Assembly: GCF_001425305.1 (NCBI RefSeq)
Contig: NZ_LMEE01000004.1
Coordinates: 1 to 64,000 of the forward strand
Length of the DNA stretch: 64,000 nt
Origin: Phenylobacterium sp. Root1290
GTDB lineage: Bacteria > Pseudomonadota > Alphaproteobacteria > Caulobacterales > Caulobacteraceae
Direction: 5' to 3'
This document shows, one piece after another, positions 32,983 through 42,062 of the stretch. Each line of letters starts with the position of its first letter. The stretch's first letter is position 1. The notes under the pieces were generated by a model. The model was given only the letters and a program-made list of their open reading frames with translations. It was not told the DNA's origin and did not search any database. The position numbers and the translations under genes were made by a program.

Positions 32983-35900
32983 GTGCTGAGTTTGGAAGTA
33001 GCGGCCGGGAACCGGTCTGAAGTCGTGTTCGTCGATACCCGGGTCGAGGGTTATGAGACCATCGTCACCGGAGTGGCTCCGGGCGCCGAGGTGGTGCTGA
33101 TCGACGCCAGCGGCGACGGCGTCGCGCAGATGGCGCAGGCGCTTGCGGGACGGACGGACATCACGGCGATCCACATCGTCGGACACGGCCAGGCCGGCGT
33201 CATGATGCTGGGCTCGGCCACGCTTGGGGCCGGCGACATCGACGCGTACGCCGGCGAACTGCGCGCCATCGGCGGCGCGCTGGCGCCGGACGGGGATATC
33301 CAGCTGTGGGGATGCGAAATCGGCGCAGGCCCTGAGGGCGCAGCCTTCATTCAGGCCCTGGCCGCCGCGACCGGCGCCGACATCGCCGCCTCGGACGACC
33401 TGACCGGCGCGGGCGGCGACTGGGTGCTGGAGACGCAGACAGGCACGATCGAGACGTCCGTCGCGATCACTCCGGCAGGGCAACACGCCTTCGCAGGCAC
33501 GCTGGCCATCGGCAGCGAGAACTTCGACTCGCTGGGACTGATCACGACGTTCGGAACGACGCTGACCGCGGGCAACTGGCAATTCACCAGCGGCAGCGCC
33601 GCGGATCACGCCGTAGCGTCCTCACCTGAGTACGCTGTCTGGCTCAACAATGACGGGGGGGCGAGCGACCGCGCGGTCATCCTCAACTACAACGGCGATA
33701 ACATCACGAACTACGCGATGAAGTCGTCCGACGGGACCAACTTTGCATTGCAGTCGTTCAAGATCGGACAGAGCGCCGGTGCGACCCAGACGCTGACGAT
33801 CGCAGCCTATTCCAATGGCGTTCAGGTCGTCGCGCCGGAGACGGTCAACCTGGCGGCGTCCGACTCCATTGGGGGCGTCAACTACGCGCTTGGCGGGAAC
33901 GATGGAAGCGGGGCCTACGGCACGCTTACGTTCAGCAGCGCCTATGCGAACATCGATGAAATCCGCTTCGTGTTCGGCGGCCTTTCGGATCTGCATATCG
34001 ATGATATCGCCGTCGCGCCGGCCGTCGTAGACGTTACAGCGCCCGTCTTCGTCTCTGCGGCGGTCAACGGCGCCACGCTGGTGATGACCTACAACGAGGC
34101 GATCACGCTGGACGCCGTCAATGCGCCGGCCGCCGGCCGTTTCGCGGTTATGGCCGACGGCGCTTCAGTCACCGTCAACTCGGTTACGGTGAACGCCGCG
34201 GCCAAGACGGTCACACTGACGCTGCAGAGCGCGGTGACCGCGGGCCAGGCGGTGACGGTGGCCTACACCGATCCGACCGGCGGCGACGACGCCAGCGCAA
34301 TTCAGGACGCCGTTGGCAACGACGCCGCCTCGCTCCCCGCTACGAGCGTGACCAACAACACCGTGGACCCGCCGCCCTTGGTCAGCGGAAACATCGCCGT
34401 ACCGGCCGATGGCAGCTATGCGGCCGGACAGACGCTGAGCTTCACGGTCACCTTCACCGAGAACGTCACGGTCGTCGGGACCGACAGCGTGCTGGGCCTG
34501 ACCATCGGCAGCACCGCGCGTGAGGCGGTGTTCGCCTCCAGCACGGCCAACTCGGTCACCTATGCCTATACGGTGCAGGCGGGCGACACCGACGCCAATG
34601 GCGTCGCGGTCGGCGCCCTCAATCTGAACACGAGCACGATCAGGGACGTCGCCGGCAACGACGCCAACCTGGCTCTCGGCGGCCACGTGCCGTCCACCGC
34701 GGGCGTGCTGGTCGACACCACCGTTCCTGAAGTGGCCACCGTCAGCGTGCCGTCGGGCGGCACCTATGCCGCCGGCCAGACGCTGAGCTTCACCGTCAAC
34801 TTCGACGATAACGTCACCGTCGCCGGGACCGACAGCACGCTCGCCCTGACGATCGGCGCCACGGCGCGCACCGCCACCTATTTGTCGAAGACGGCCAACT
34901 CGATCACCTACACCTACACGGTCCAGGCGGGGGAAACGGACGCCGACGGCATCACCGTGGGCGCGCTCTCGAAGGGCTCTTCGACCATTCGCGACGCGGC
35001 CGGCAACGATGCCGTCCTGACCCTGAACAGCGTGGGCGCCACCAGCGGCGTGCTGGTCGACGCCACCGTGCCGACGGTGAGCGGAAACATCTCCGTTCCG
35101 ACCGGCGGCATGTACATGGCTGGGCAGACGCTGAGCTTCACCGTCACCTTCGATGAGAACGTGACCTTGAGCGGCTCTCCCAGCACGCTCGGCCTCACCA
35201 TCGGCGCCGTGTCGCGCAGCGCCGACATCACGGGCACGACGGGCAATTCGATCACCTACAGCTACACGGTGCAGGCGAGCGACTACGACGCCGACGGCAT
35301 CGCGGTCACGGGCATTTCGCTGAACGGCGGCACGATCCGCGACGGCGCCGGCAACAACGCCGACCTGACCCTCAGCGGCCACCTGCCGTCGCTTGCGGGC
35401 GTCCTGGTCGACGGCGGCCCGCCGGCCGTCAGCGGCAATATCGCCGTTCCGGCCAATGGCAGCTACGGCGAAGGCGCCACCCTGACCTTCACCGTCACCT
35501 TCGGCGAAAACGTCACGGTCACCGGCAGCGACAGCGTGCTGGGCCTGACCATCGGCAGCATCGCGCGCGAGGCGACGTACGCCTCCAGCAGTGGGGCTTC
35601 GGTCACCTATGCCTATACGGTGCAGCCGGGTGAGACCGACGCCAACGGCATCGCGATCGGCGCCGTCAACCTCAACACGAGCACGATCAAGGACGCCGCA
35701 GGCAACCACGCCAATCTGGCCCTCGGCGGCCACGTGCCGGCGACCAGCGGCATCCTCGTCGACACGACCGCCCCGGGGGTCGCCAGCGTCAGCGTGCCCT
35801 CGAGCGCCACCTATGTGGCCGGCCAGAACCTCGACTTCATCGTCAACTTCGATGAGGCCGTGACCATCGCCGGCAGCGACAGCGTGATCGCCCTGATGGT

Positions 35901-38199
35901 GGGCTCGACGTCCCGCAGCGCAACCTTCTTTTCGAGCAGCGGCTCCACGGCGACCTACCGCTACACGGTTCAGGCGGGCGACGTCGACGCCGACGGCATC
36001 ACCGTGGGCGCCCTCTCGAAGGGCTCTTCGACCATCCGCGACTCGGCGGGCAATGACGCCGAGCTGACGCTGAACAGCGTGGGCGCCACCAACGGCGTGA
36101 TGATCGACGGCACCGTGCCGAGCGTCACCGGTAACGTCTCCGTTCCGGCCAACGACACCTACGTCGTGGGCGAGACGCCGAGTTTCACCGTCACCTTCGA
36201 CGAGAACGTCACTGTGACCGGGACCGGCAGCACGCTCGGCCTGACCATCGGGGCCACGGCGCGCACCGCGGCGTATGCGTCCAAGACGGCCAACTCGATC
36301 ACCTACACCTACACGGTGCAGGCGGGCGACAACGACGCTGACGGCATTGTGGTCAACGGCATCTCGCTGAACGGCGGGACGATCCGCGACGGCGCGGGCA
36401 ACAACGCCAACCTCTCCCTCACCGGCCACATCCCGGCCACGACAGGCGTGCTGGTGGACACCGCCGCGCCGTCCTTCACGAGCGCGACCGTCAACGGCGC
36501 CACGCTCGTCATGACCTATTCCGACGCCGGTCTGCTGGATGCGGGTCATGCGCCTGGGGCAGGCGCCTTCACCGTCATGGTGGGCGGCGCTCCGGTTTCG
36601 GTGACGGCGGTCGCGGTCAATGGCGCGGCGCACACCGTCAGCCTGACGCTGGCCTCGCCCGTCGCCGCCGGCGCGGCGGTCACGGTCGCGTATGTCGATC
36701 CGACCGCCGGCGACGACGTCAGCGCCATCCAGGACGCCGGCCGCAACGATGCAGCGAGCCTCGCCGCCACCAGCGTCACCAATACGACAGCCGCGCCGCC
36801 CACGACGCCGCCCACGACGCCGCCGGTCACGACGACGGTGGACGGCGTGCCGGTGCAGACGCAGACCAGCACGGCGTCGGACGGTTCCGTCAGCCAGATC
36901 GTGACCGTCCTGGTCGTCCAGCCCGGGCGCGTGGAGCAAGTCGGTAACAACACGGTCGCCGACATCCCGCTGGTGAAGGACGGCGCCGGCCAGGCGCTCC
37001 TCGCGCTGCAGGTCCCCGTCGGCTACGGCTTGCAGGCGAGCGGCGCGGCCCAGCCGAAGGCGGCCGGCGATGCGCTGAGCGACCTGATCCGCGAGATCAG
37101 GGCGCACACCAACAGCAGCTCGCAGGATCAGGGGCAACTGGGCGGCGCCGGGACGGACTTTGTGAATGGTCTTGGCGCCAGCACGCCCCTGCTGGTGCAG
37201 ACCATCGTCACGACGGGCGCCGACGCGGCCCCGGGGGCTCAGCCGCTGACGATCAGCGGCCAGCCGCAGGCGCAGGGTCAGCCGCAGACCGCGCTGGTCA
37301 TCGACGGTCGCTCCAATCCGGGCATCCACATCGAACTGCAGAACGTCGAATTCGCCGCCATCATCGGCAGCGCGACCGTGACCGGCGGAGCGGGCTCCCA
37401 GCATGTCTGGGGGGATGGCGCGAGCCAGACCATTTTCCTGGGAGCTGACGACGACGTCCTGCACGGCGGCGGCGGAAACGACACGGTGGGCTCCGCCGGC
37501 GGGAACGACGAAGTCTACGGCGACGACGGCGACGACGTCGTGGTCGGCGGCGAGGGCGCGGACTTCGTGCACGGCAACGCCGGGAACGACACCGCCCGGG
37601 GCGATGCGGGCGACGACCTTGTCTATGGCGGCAAGGGCGACGACCAGGTGTTCGGCGGCGCCGACAACGACCTGCTGTTCGGCGACTTGGGCCAAGACAC
37701 CTTGCAGGGCAATACCGGCCACGACACGCTTGATGGCGGCGCCGACAACGACCTTATGTTCGGCGGTCAGAACAACGATCTTCTGCTCGGCGGTGAGGGC
37801 GACGATCGTCTCAACGGCGATCTTGGGAATGACACCCTGCAGGGCAATGTAGGCCGCGATACCCTGGAGGGCGGCGCTGGAGCCGATTTCCTCTACGGCG
37901 GTCAGGACAATGACGTCCTGTCCGGCGGGGAGGGCGCTGACACCCTGTTCGGCGACCGCGGCGACGATACGCTGATCGGCGGCGCCGGCGCCGACCTCTT
38001 CGTGACCGCCAGCGGCAGGGGCGAGGACCAGGTCCTCGACTTCGCCGCGGGCGATCGCGTCGGCCTGCTGGCCGGGACCACCTACAGCGCAGCGCAGGTC
38101 GGCGGGGACACGGTGATCACCCTGACTGGCGGCGGGCAAACGACCCTGGTCAATGTCCAGCTGTCCGGCCTGGGCGACGGCTGGATCACGACGATTTAA
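32983..38199 (+). CDS. Giant RTX surface protein: DUF4347, Ig-like repeats, calcium repeats
   Basis: 1738 residues from GTG 32983. Order of parts: DUF4347 domain (about 10-170, with AIHIVGHGQAGVMMLG and IQLWGCEIGAG); a beta-rich domain (178-345); a SwmB-type repeat (350-455, VNGATLVMTYNEAITLD); six Ig-like repeats of about 116 residues (466-1160); a second SwmB-type repeat (1162-1265, VNGATLVMTYSDAGLLD); a Thr/Pro linker; a linker domain; RTX nonapeptides GGxGxD (about 1495-1675); and a short hydrophobic C-terminal part. There is no Sec signal, and RTX plus DUF4347 proteins are usually exported by type I secretion, but no ABC/HlyD/TolC genes are in the window. Likely an adhesin or biofilm matrix protein needing calcium. 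Confidence 0.88.
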   Translation: MLSLEVAAGNRSEVVFVDTRVEGYETIVTGVAPGAEVVLIDASGDGVAQMAQALAGRTDITAIHIVGHGQAGVMMLGSATLGAGDIDAYAGELRAIGGALAPDGDIQLWGCEIGAGPEGAAFIQALAAATGADIAASDDLTGAGGDWVLETQTGTIETSVAITPAGQHAFAGTLAIGSENFDSLGLITTFGTTLTAGNWQFTSGSAADHAVASSPEYAVWLNNDGGASDRAVILNYNGDNITNYAMKSSDGTNFALQSFKIGQSAGATQTLTIAAYSNGVQVVAPETVNLAASDSIGGVNYALGGNDGSGAYGTLTFSSAYANIDEIRFVFGGLSDLHIDDIAVAPAVVDVTAPVFVSAAVNGATLVMTYNEAITLDAVNAPAAGRFAVMADGASVTVNSVTVNAAAKTVTLTLQSAVTAGQAVTVAYTDPTGGDDASAIQDAVGNDAASLPATSVTNNTVDPPPLVSGNIAVPADGSYAAGQTLSFTVTFTENVTVVGTDSVLGLTIGSTAREAVFASSTANSVTYAYTVQAGDTDANGVAVGALNLNTSTIRDVAGNDANLALGGHVPSTAGVLVDTTVPEVATVSVPSGGTYAAGQTLSFTVNFDDNVTVAGTDSTLALTIGATARTATYLSKTANSITYTYTVQAGETDADGITVGALSKGSSTIRDAAGNDAVLTLNSVGATSGVLVDATVPTVSGNISVPTGGMYMAGQTLSFTVTFDENVTLSGSPSTLGLTIGAVSRSADITGTTGNSITYSYTVQASDYDADGIAVTGISLNGGTIRDGAGNNADLTLSGHLPSLAGVLVDGGPPAVSGNIAVPANGSYGEGATLTFTVTFGENVTVTGSDSVLGLTIGSIAREATYASSSGASVTYAYTVQPGETDANGIAIGAVNLNTSTIKDAAGNHANLALGGHVPATSGILVDTTAPGVASVSVPSSATYVAGQNLDFIVNFDEAVTIAGSDSVIALMVGSTSRSATFFSSSGSTATYRYTVQAGDVDADGITVGALSKGSSTIRDSAGNDAELTLNSVGATNGVMIDGTVPSVTGNVSVPANDTYVVGETPSFTVTFDENVTVTGTGSTLGLTIGATARTAAYASKTANSITYTYTVQAGDNDADGIVVNGISLNGGTIRDGAGNNANLSLTGHIPATTGVLVDTAAPSFTSATVNGATLVMTYSDAGLLDAGHAPGAGAFTVMVGGAPVSVTAVAVNGAAHTVSLTLASPVAAGAAVTVAYVDPTAGDDVSAIQDAGRNDAASLAATSVTNTTAAPPTTPPTTPPVTTTVDGVPVQTQTSTASDGSVSQIVTVLVVQPGRVEQVGNNTVADIPLVKDGAGQALLALQVPVGYGLQASGAAQPKAAGDALSDLIREIRAHTNSSSQDQGQLGGAGTDFVNGLGASTPLLVQTIVTTGADAAPGAQPLTISGQPQAQGQPQTALVIDGRSNPGIHIELQNVEFAAIIGSATVTGGAGSQHVWGDGASQTIFLGADDDVLHGGGGNDTVGSAGGNDEVYGDDGDDVVVGGEGADFVHGNAGNDTARGDAGDDLVYGGKGDDQVFGGADNDLLFGDLGQDTLQGNTGHDTLDGGADNDLMFGGQNNDLLLGGEGDDRLNGDLGNDTLQGNVGRDTLEGGAGADFLYGGQDNDVLSGGEGADTLFGDRGDDTLIGGAGADLFVTASGRGEDQVLDFAAGDRVGLLAGTTYSAAQVGGDTVITLTGGGQTTLVNVQLSGLGDGWITTI
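34375..36465 (+). repeat. Six tandem Ig-like repeats in ABCABC order
   Basis: Six units of 342-351 bp begin near 34378, 34726, 35068, 35419, 35770 and 36115. Unit endings show three types: A (NLNTSTIRDVAGN, GGHVP), B (SKGSSTIRDAAGN, LNSVGAT) and C (SLNGGTIRDGAGNN, GH.P). The order is A-B-C-A-B-C, which implies duplication of a three-unit block of about 1040 bp. Confidence 0.8.
37381..38010 (+). repeat. RTX calcium-binding nonapeptide array
   Basis: About 20 imperfect nonapeptides of the type GGxGxDxhx (for example GGGGNDTVG, GGEGDDRLN, GGAGADLFV). These form a calcium-dependent beta-roll that folds after secretion. DNA-level identity between units is only moderate. Confidence 0.85.
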
Positions 38200-38255
38200 C
38201 GCCGCGGGGCGCCTCCGGGGAAGGAAGCCCTTGCTCCAACCGATCTTGTGGGCCG

Positions 38256-38276
38256 GAAGCGGTCGTTCCCCGCTTC
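38256..38276 (+). terminator. Hairpin after the surface protein gene
   Basis: GAAGCGG (38256-38262) and CCGCTTC (38270-38276) form a 7-bp stem with loop TCGTTCC, 57 bp after the stop. No T tract follows. It may be a terminator or another member of the GCGG/CCGC repeat family. Confidence 0.35.
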
Positions 38277-38332
38277 GGCGTTGAGCCCTTCCGAGACATT
38301 GAGGGTATCTGTGCCGGCTAGTTCCGACCCGG

Positions 38333-38473
38333 TCAGCGAATGCGTGGAATGACGATAACAGCGATCGCGCATAGCGCGCCGCATCCAAGCAGCATGCCGC
38401 TCACCACAGCCAGCCTACGCAACAGCTCGAGCGCTGGCACATCAGGCAGCGCACCCCAGAACCTGATGGTCAT
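38333..38473 (-). CDS. Small membrane protein ORF (46 aa)
   Basis: ATG at 38473, preceded by GAGG at 4-nt spacing, gives 46 residues: a short N-terminal part (MTIRFWGALPDVPALELLRR) and one strongly hydrophobic helix (LAVVSGMLLGCGALCAIAVIVI) ending in basic residues (PRIR). No homologue is recognised. It lies between the surface protein gene and hipA, 64 bp downstream of the hipA stop on the same strand, so it could be a third gene of the hip transcript. Without homologues it remains a prediction. Confidence 0.4.
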   Translation of the reverse strand: MTIRFWGALPDVPALELLRRLAVVSGMLLGCGALCAIAVIVIPRIR

Positions 38474-38536
38474 CGAGCCTCTACCGCTCCCCTTTTGCCG
38501 CGCTGCGAGCGAACAGGTGCAGGCCGTATGGGCGGC

Positions 38537-39844
38537 TCAACTCGGATAGGCGCCCATGTCCGCGGCCGGCTCGAGCGCGGCGTCATCACCGTCAGCGCCC
38601 TCTTCTTGAGAATGGGCCCCGACCAAGGCCGCACGTTGGCCGATCTCGGCGGCGAGATTGGCGAGGCCGGCGTGTGCACCCGCCGGCATGGCGGCGACCT
38701 CGTCGCTCGCGGCCGGAAGCTCCGCGACGATCCGGGCCGTCAGCGCGGCTACGCGCCGGACCGTGGCCGGACCAGCCAAGCCCGCGGCCTCGGCCATTCG
38801 CCGCCAATGACGGGCATAGATATGTCGGCCCCGCTGTTGCCCGCCGATATCCTGGGCATGGTTCTGCGTAATGCCGGGCCAGACGAGGCCTGACATCAGG
38901 TCGTAGAGCGGCGCCAGGGTTGGTCGGCCCGCGCTGAGCAGGATGGAGTAGTTCTTGGCGTGGGAATCGACATTGCCGATGGCGATGTTGAAGATGACGG
39001 CGTCCAACAGGCGGTTGATCTCGCGAGCGGTCATGTGGGCGCGCACCAGATCGAACATTTCCGCGAGCGAGGGCCCTTGGCGGCCAGTGCGGTTATGTTG
39101 GTACTTGGCCGCTGGCGGTCGCGCCATCGCCTGGCAGAAGTCCTCCTGGTGGAGGCGCACGATGCGCCCATCCCTGACCTCTCGGTCGTAGCGTTCGACG
39201 AGGAGGTAGGAGCGTGCGCCCGCCACCGCGGTGGTGACCGCCGCCACCGGTAGGCCGCAACGCCGCGCCAGCACCATGCAAAGCGCTTCGTTCTGCACGC
39301 TGCCAGACAGGCGTGGATTGTCTGGCTTGAGAATGAGCGTTGATGGCGCCCCGTTGATAGGGACCGCCAGGCCCTCGCCGTCGCGTGTGAGCGGCAGCTT
39401 CTCCTGGGCGCCGGCGAGGCTCATCGAGACGCCGTCCTCGCCGACCAGAAAGGGCTTGGAGGGAAGTTCCTCGATGATCCGCTCGAGGTCGTCGGGACCT
39501 GCGATGCGAACCATGCCCGGCGCCTCGCCGGGTCGCGGCGCGGCGATGGTGAGCGCGCCGGCGAGATCACGACCGGTCTCGGCGATGAGGCCAAGAATAT
39601 CCTCGCGAGCGACGCCCAACGCCCGTGTCATGGCGCGCAGCGGTTCGCCCTCAGGCAAAAGGTTCATGAGCCAGTAGGCAATGACCTCCGGCGAATGGTC
39701 TGCGGCCTTGAGCGGCATGGAAAGTGAGATCGGAAACGCCTCACGCGCCTCGCGCCAGTCGTTCTCGTAGTAGAGCTGGAGGCCCTCGGGACCATCATCC
39801 ACCGCCGCGATACGCCGATCTTCGATGAAGAACGGCAGAGTCAC
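38537..39844 (-). CDS. hipA: HipA-type serine/threonine kinase toxin
   Basis: 435 residues, the usual HipA length. N-terminal subdomain couple_hipA (LQLYYENDWREAREAFPISLSMPL) is followed by the kinase core: GAQEKLPLTRDG (P-loop-like Ser region), STLILKPDNPRLSGSVQNEALCMVLARRCGLPV, RYDREVRDGRIVRLHQEDFCQAM, and the catalytic loop FNIAIGNVDSHAKNYSILL, then PLYDLMSG for Mg binding. Family members phosphorylate targets such as glutamyl-tRNA synthetase to slow growth. The tail after about residue 400 is low complexity (EEGADGDDAALEPAADMGAYPS). Its start overlaps hipB by 4 bp. Confidence 0.92.
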   Translation of the reverse strand: MTLPFFIEDRRIAAVDDGPEGLQLYYENDWREAREAFPISLSMPLKAADHSPEVIAYWLMNLLPEGEPLRAMTRALGVAREDILGLIAETGRDLAGALTIAAPRPGEAPGMVRIAGPDDLERIIEELPSKPFLVGEDGVSMSLAGAQEKLPLTRDGEGLAVPINGAPSTLILKPDNPRLSGSVQNEALCMVLARRCGLPVAAVTTAVAGARSYLLVERYDREVRDGRIVRLHQEDFCQAMARPPAAKYQHNRTGRQGPSLAEMFDLVRAHMTAREINRLLDAVIFNIAIGNVDSHAKNYSILLSAGRPTLAPLYDLMSGLVWPGITQNHAQDIGGQQRGRHIYARHWRRMAEAAGLAGPATVRRVAALTARIVAELPAASDEVAAMPAGAHAGLANLAAEIGQRAALVGAHSQEEGADGDDAALEPAADMGAYPS

Positions 39845-40113
39845 GGCCGGCCACGCTCAATTGCGATTTCAGCCGCATCGACGACAGACATGCCGGCGGC
39901 CTTGGCGGCGGCGAGCGCCTTGCCGAGTTGCGCGGTCGGCTTGCCGGCCTCAAGTTCCACGATGAAGCGTTCGCCAACGCCGATGGCGAGGGCGAGATCG
40001 CGCTGCGTCAGCCCCAAACCCTTGCGGGCTCTGCTCAGCGCGGCGCCAAATTCGGCGGCAGTGGTCAGCGGCGTAAACATCCCGATCGGGAAGATACGCG
40101 CATCAAATGACAC
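39841..40113 (-). CDS. hipB: HipB-type XRE antitoxin/repressor
   Basis: Up to 90 residues, with an XRE helix-turn-helix: FGAALSRARKGLGLTQRDLALAIGVGERFIVELEAGKPTAQLGKALAAAKAAGM. It binds and neutralises HipA and represses the operon. Two starts are possible: GTG at 40113, which puts the first operator inside codons 7-12, or ATG at 40080, which places that operator immediately before the start. The stop overlaps the hipA start (ATGA). Three TTCCCGATCGGGAA-like palindromes precede or overlap the gene. Confidence 0.88.
   Translation of the reverse strand: MSFDARIFPIGMFTPLTTAAEFGAALSRARKGLGLTQRDLALAIGVGERFIVELEAGKPTAQLGKALAAAKAAGMSVVDAAEIAIERGRP
40080..40091. promoter_or_regulatory. hipBA operator palindrome 1
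   Basis: TCCCGATCGGGA, a perfect 12-bp palindrome (centre 40085.5) sharing the CCCGATCGGG core with the two others. It overlaps the possible hipB start region. Confidence 0.6.
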
Positions 40114-40124
40114 TTAGCAATGCC

Positions 40125-40146
40125 ATTCTTCCCGATCGGGAAGAAT
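40125..40146. promoter_or_regulatory. hipBA operator palindrome 2
   Basis: A perfect 22-bp palindrome centred at 40135.5: ATTCTTCCCGA followed by its exact complement. It is the longest of the three copies and lies 50 bp from the first. Confidence 0.7.
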
Positions 40147-40175
40147 TAGCGCTTAGCGAGCTCCACCGAACTCAC

Positions 40176-40193
40176 TCTTCCCGATCGGGAAGA
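40176..40193. promoter_or_regulatory. hipBA operator palindrome 3
   Basis: TCTTCCCGATCGGGAAGA, a perfect 18-bp palindrome centred at 40184.5, 49 bp from the second copy. Near-equal spacing suggests cooperative binding of HipB dimers with DNA looping or wrapping. Confidence 0.65.
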
Positions 40194-40817
40194 ATATTAG
40201 ATACGAGAGGTGCGCCCTGCGCCCCAGCACGCCATGCCCAGCTTGGCCTCGCTGTCATAGCCATTTGATGGATCGCTCGCTCAGAGGTCCTTCACAAAGG
40301 CGATTTGTATTGCATGAGGAGCAGGTTTTCTCAGCCCGAATGTGCTGACTTTGTCATAAGCGTCTCAGGACTAGGGTAGCGGAGACCTGCGACGACCAAG
40401 CGACCGGTGCGTCAAGCGGCACATGGCCGACACGAAAGACGACCATCCGCGGCACGATGGTTGGGTGCGACCATGAAGCAGACACCAGCTTAACGCCAAA
40501 GCTTGGCGCTTCTATTCAAATTAGATTTAATGGAGGTAGCCGTCGCGAGCGGACCCGGGTTCTTGCCAGTCAGCCCACGCCCACCGACTACAAGCGTTGG
40601 GACGACCGGTCGCCCAAACTTAGGCGCGGCGGCGCGCGCGAAATAGAATGCTACGACATCGAGATCGACGACATGGAGCCCGGTCCGCGGCGACGCTTGC
40701 GTCACCGCCCCGTCATCTGAACGCCGACAGCGGATGACCGAACAGCGCCAAAAGCTGACCCTTAGAATCGCCCGTCTGTTCAGCTCGCAGCCTGCCTGAA
40801 GGGAGCAGACGGTCCTT
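40194..40817. other. Intergenic, no firm gene
   Basis: Short frames exist (one at 40457-40720 ends IEIDDMEPGPRRRLRHRPVI; another begins MADTKDDHPRHDGWVRP at about 40423) but none has a good start together with recognisable content. No RNA gene seen. Confidence 0.4.
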
Positions 40818-42062
40818 TCAGATATCTATCGTGTCGGCTTCCGCCGTCAGACGATCGGAAGCTTTGAAGTCCCGGCGCCGGAAGGCCGCCGCGGCGGCCT
40901 TGCGCAGCAAGAGATGCGCGGCGCGCGGGTAGCGACGGCGCAGCTTGGCCGCCCACAACTCGGCGTCCTCGCTCCCGACCTCAATCTCGTCGGCGCGCGC
41001 CTCGATCATGCTGCTGGCCTCGGGCAAGGCGGGCCAATCCATCAGAAACGCAAGTCCGGGCTCGAACTTCGGGAACGTCGCGGCCAGCGAGAACGCCCGA
41101 GCCTCGGCCTCGACGTCGTCGAAATCCGCCAGTCGGGCGATGAAGGCCCTGGCTCTTTCCGGGCTGAGCGTCCGCTCGAACGAAGCCCAGCGAACCTCCT
41201 GCGCCTCATCCTCGCGGCCGGCCAGCTCCAGGTACGCGATCCAGGCCGTTTCCCACGCCTCATCGACCCTGGCGGCCTTGCCCGCTGCGCCTTGCGCAGC
41301 GCCGCGCAGAACCTCGCCCGCCGCCTCCACCTGCGCGGCGCCGAGCAGGCGCAAGGCGATCCCTGCGGCCACAGGCGGCGATGAACGCGCCTGCGCCGGG
41401 AAGGTGCTTGCATAGGCCTCCACGTTCCCCGCCGCGTCGGCCAGCAATCTGATCAGGGTGATCCAACCGGGGCCGGCCCCTGCCCGCTCGCTCAGGAAGC
41501 GCAGCGCGTCACCGGCCATCTCGGCGGACGCCTCGTCGAGCAGGCTCGGCAGCCAGGCTTTCCATCCGACCGGGTTCTTGATCAGGCTGTCGACCAGCGC
41601 CGCCGCGGCGAGACCGGGCGACACGCTCTTCAACAAGCGGCCGAGGTCCCCGGCCGCACGCGCAAACACCACTTCGAGTTCGTCGCCGCGTTCGCGGTAT
41701 CTTGCTCCGATGCTCTTGGCCGTATCGGTCAATCGCCAGAGCCGCTCGATGGCGGCGTCCGCGTCCATCGGCGCCAGGCGATCTGCGATCAGCCCGCGAA
41801 GCGCGTCGAGATCGCGGATGAACGCCGGGCGCTGGCGCCAGGTGATCTTGCCGCGACTGGTTTCGAATGACGCCAACCGCTTGTCGATTTCCGCCGCCAA
41901 CGAGGACGGCCCGTGCTCGGCCGCCAGTTCCATACGCAGACGCCGCTTCAGGTCGGGCCTGGTCCCCGCAACCTCGACTAGGATCTCTGCGAGCCGCTCT
42001 GCGCCCAGAGCAGCCAAATTCTCCGCTGTGACCGTCCGCCGCTTGGCCGCCGGGCGCTTCAT
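40818..42062 (-). CDS. DUF6880 family helical repeat protein
   Basis: 414 residues, Ala/Leu/Arg/Glu-rich and largely helical. The N-terminus TAENLAALGAERLAEILVEVAGTRPDLKRRLRMELAAEHG is typical of DUF6880 proteins, and the rest reads like TPR/HEAT-style helical pairs (LLRKAAAAAFRRRDFKASDRLTAEAD at the end). No catalytic motif is seen. Its start overlaps the stop of the exonuclease III gene (ATGA), so it is expressed with that enzyme. The family has no known function; a role in protein binding is an inference from the fold. Confidence 0.72.
   Translation of the reverse strand: MKRPAAKRRTVTAENLAALGAERLAEILVEVAGTRPDLKRRLRMELAAEHGPSSLAAEIDKRLASFETSRGKITWRQRPAFIRDLDALRGLIADRLAPMDADAAIERLWRLTDTAKSIGARYRERGDELEVVFARAAGDLGRLLKSVSPGLAAAALVDSLIKNPVGWKAWLPSLLDEASAEMAGDALRFLSERAGAGPGWITLIRLLADAAGNVEAYASTFPAQARSSPPVAAGIALRLLGAAQVEAAGEVLRGAAQGAAGKAARVDEAWETAWIAYLELAGREDEAQEVRWASFERTLSPERARAFIARLADFDDVEAEARAFSLAATFPKFEPGLAFLMDWPALPEASSMIEARADEIEVGSEDAELWAAKLRRRYPRAAHLLLRKAAAAAFRRRDFKASDRLTAEADTIDI

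Noticed and set aside
37381-38010. The periodic repeats were considered as a CRISPR array
   Set aside because: They are in-frame RTX nonapeptides with variable DNA sequence and no constant repeat with unique spacers.
34165-38388. A 1407-codon open frame on the minus strand opposite the giant surface protein
   Set aside because: It is the antisense shadow of a GC-rich repetitive gene; its translation is His/Arg/Val-rich with no recognisable domain and no ribosome site.
40457-40720. Possible 87-residue plus-strand ORF between hipB and the DUF6880 gene
   Set aside because: Weak start, no ribosome site and no recognised content; kept only as part of an intergenic note.
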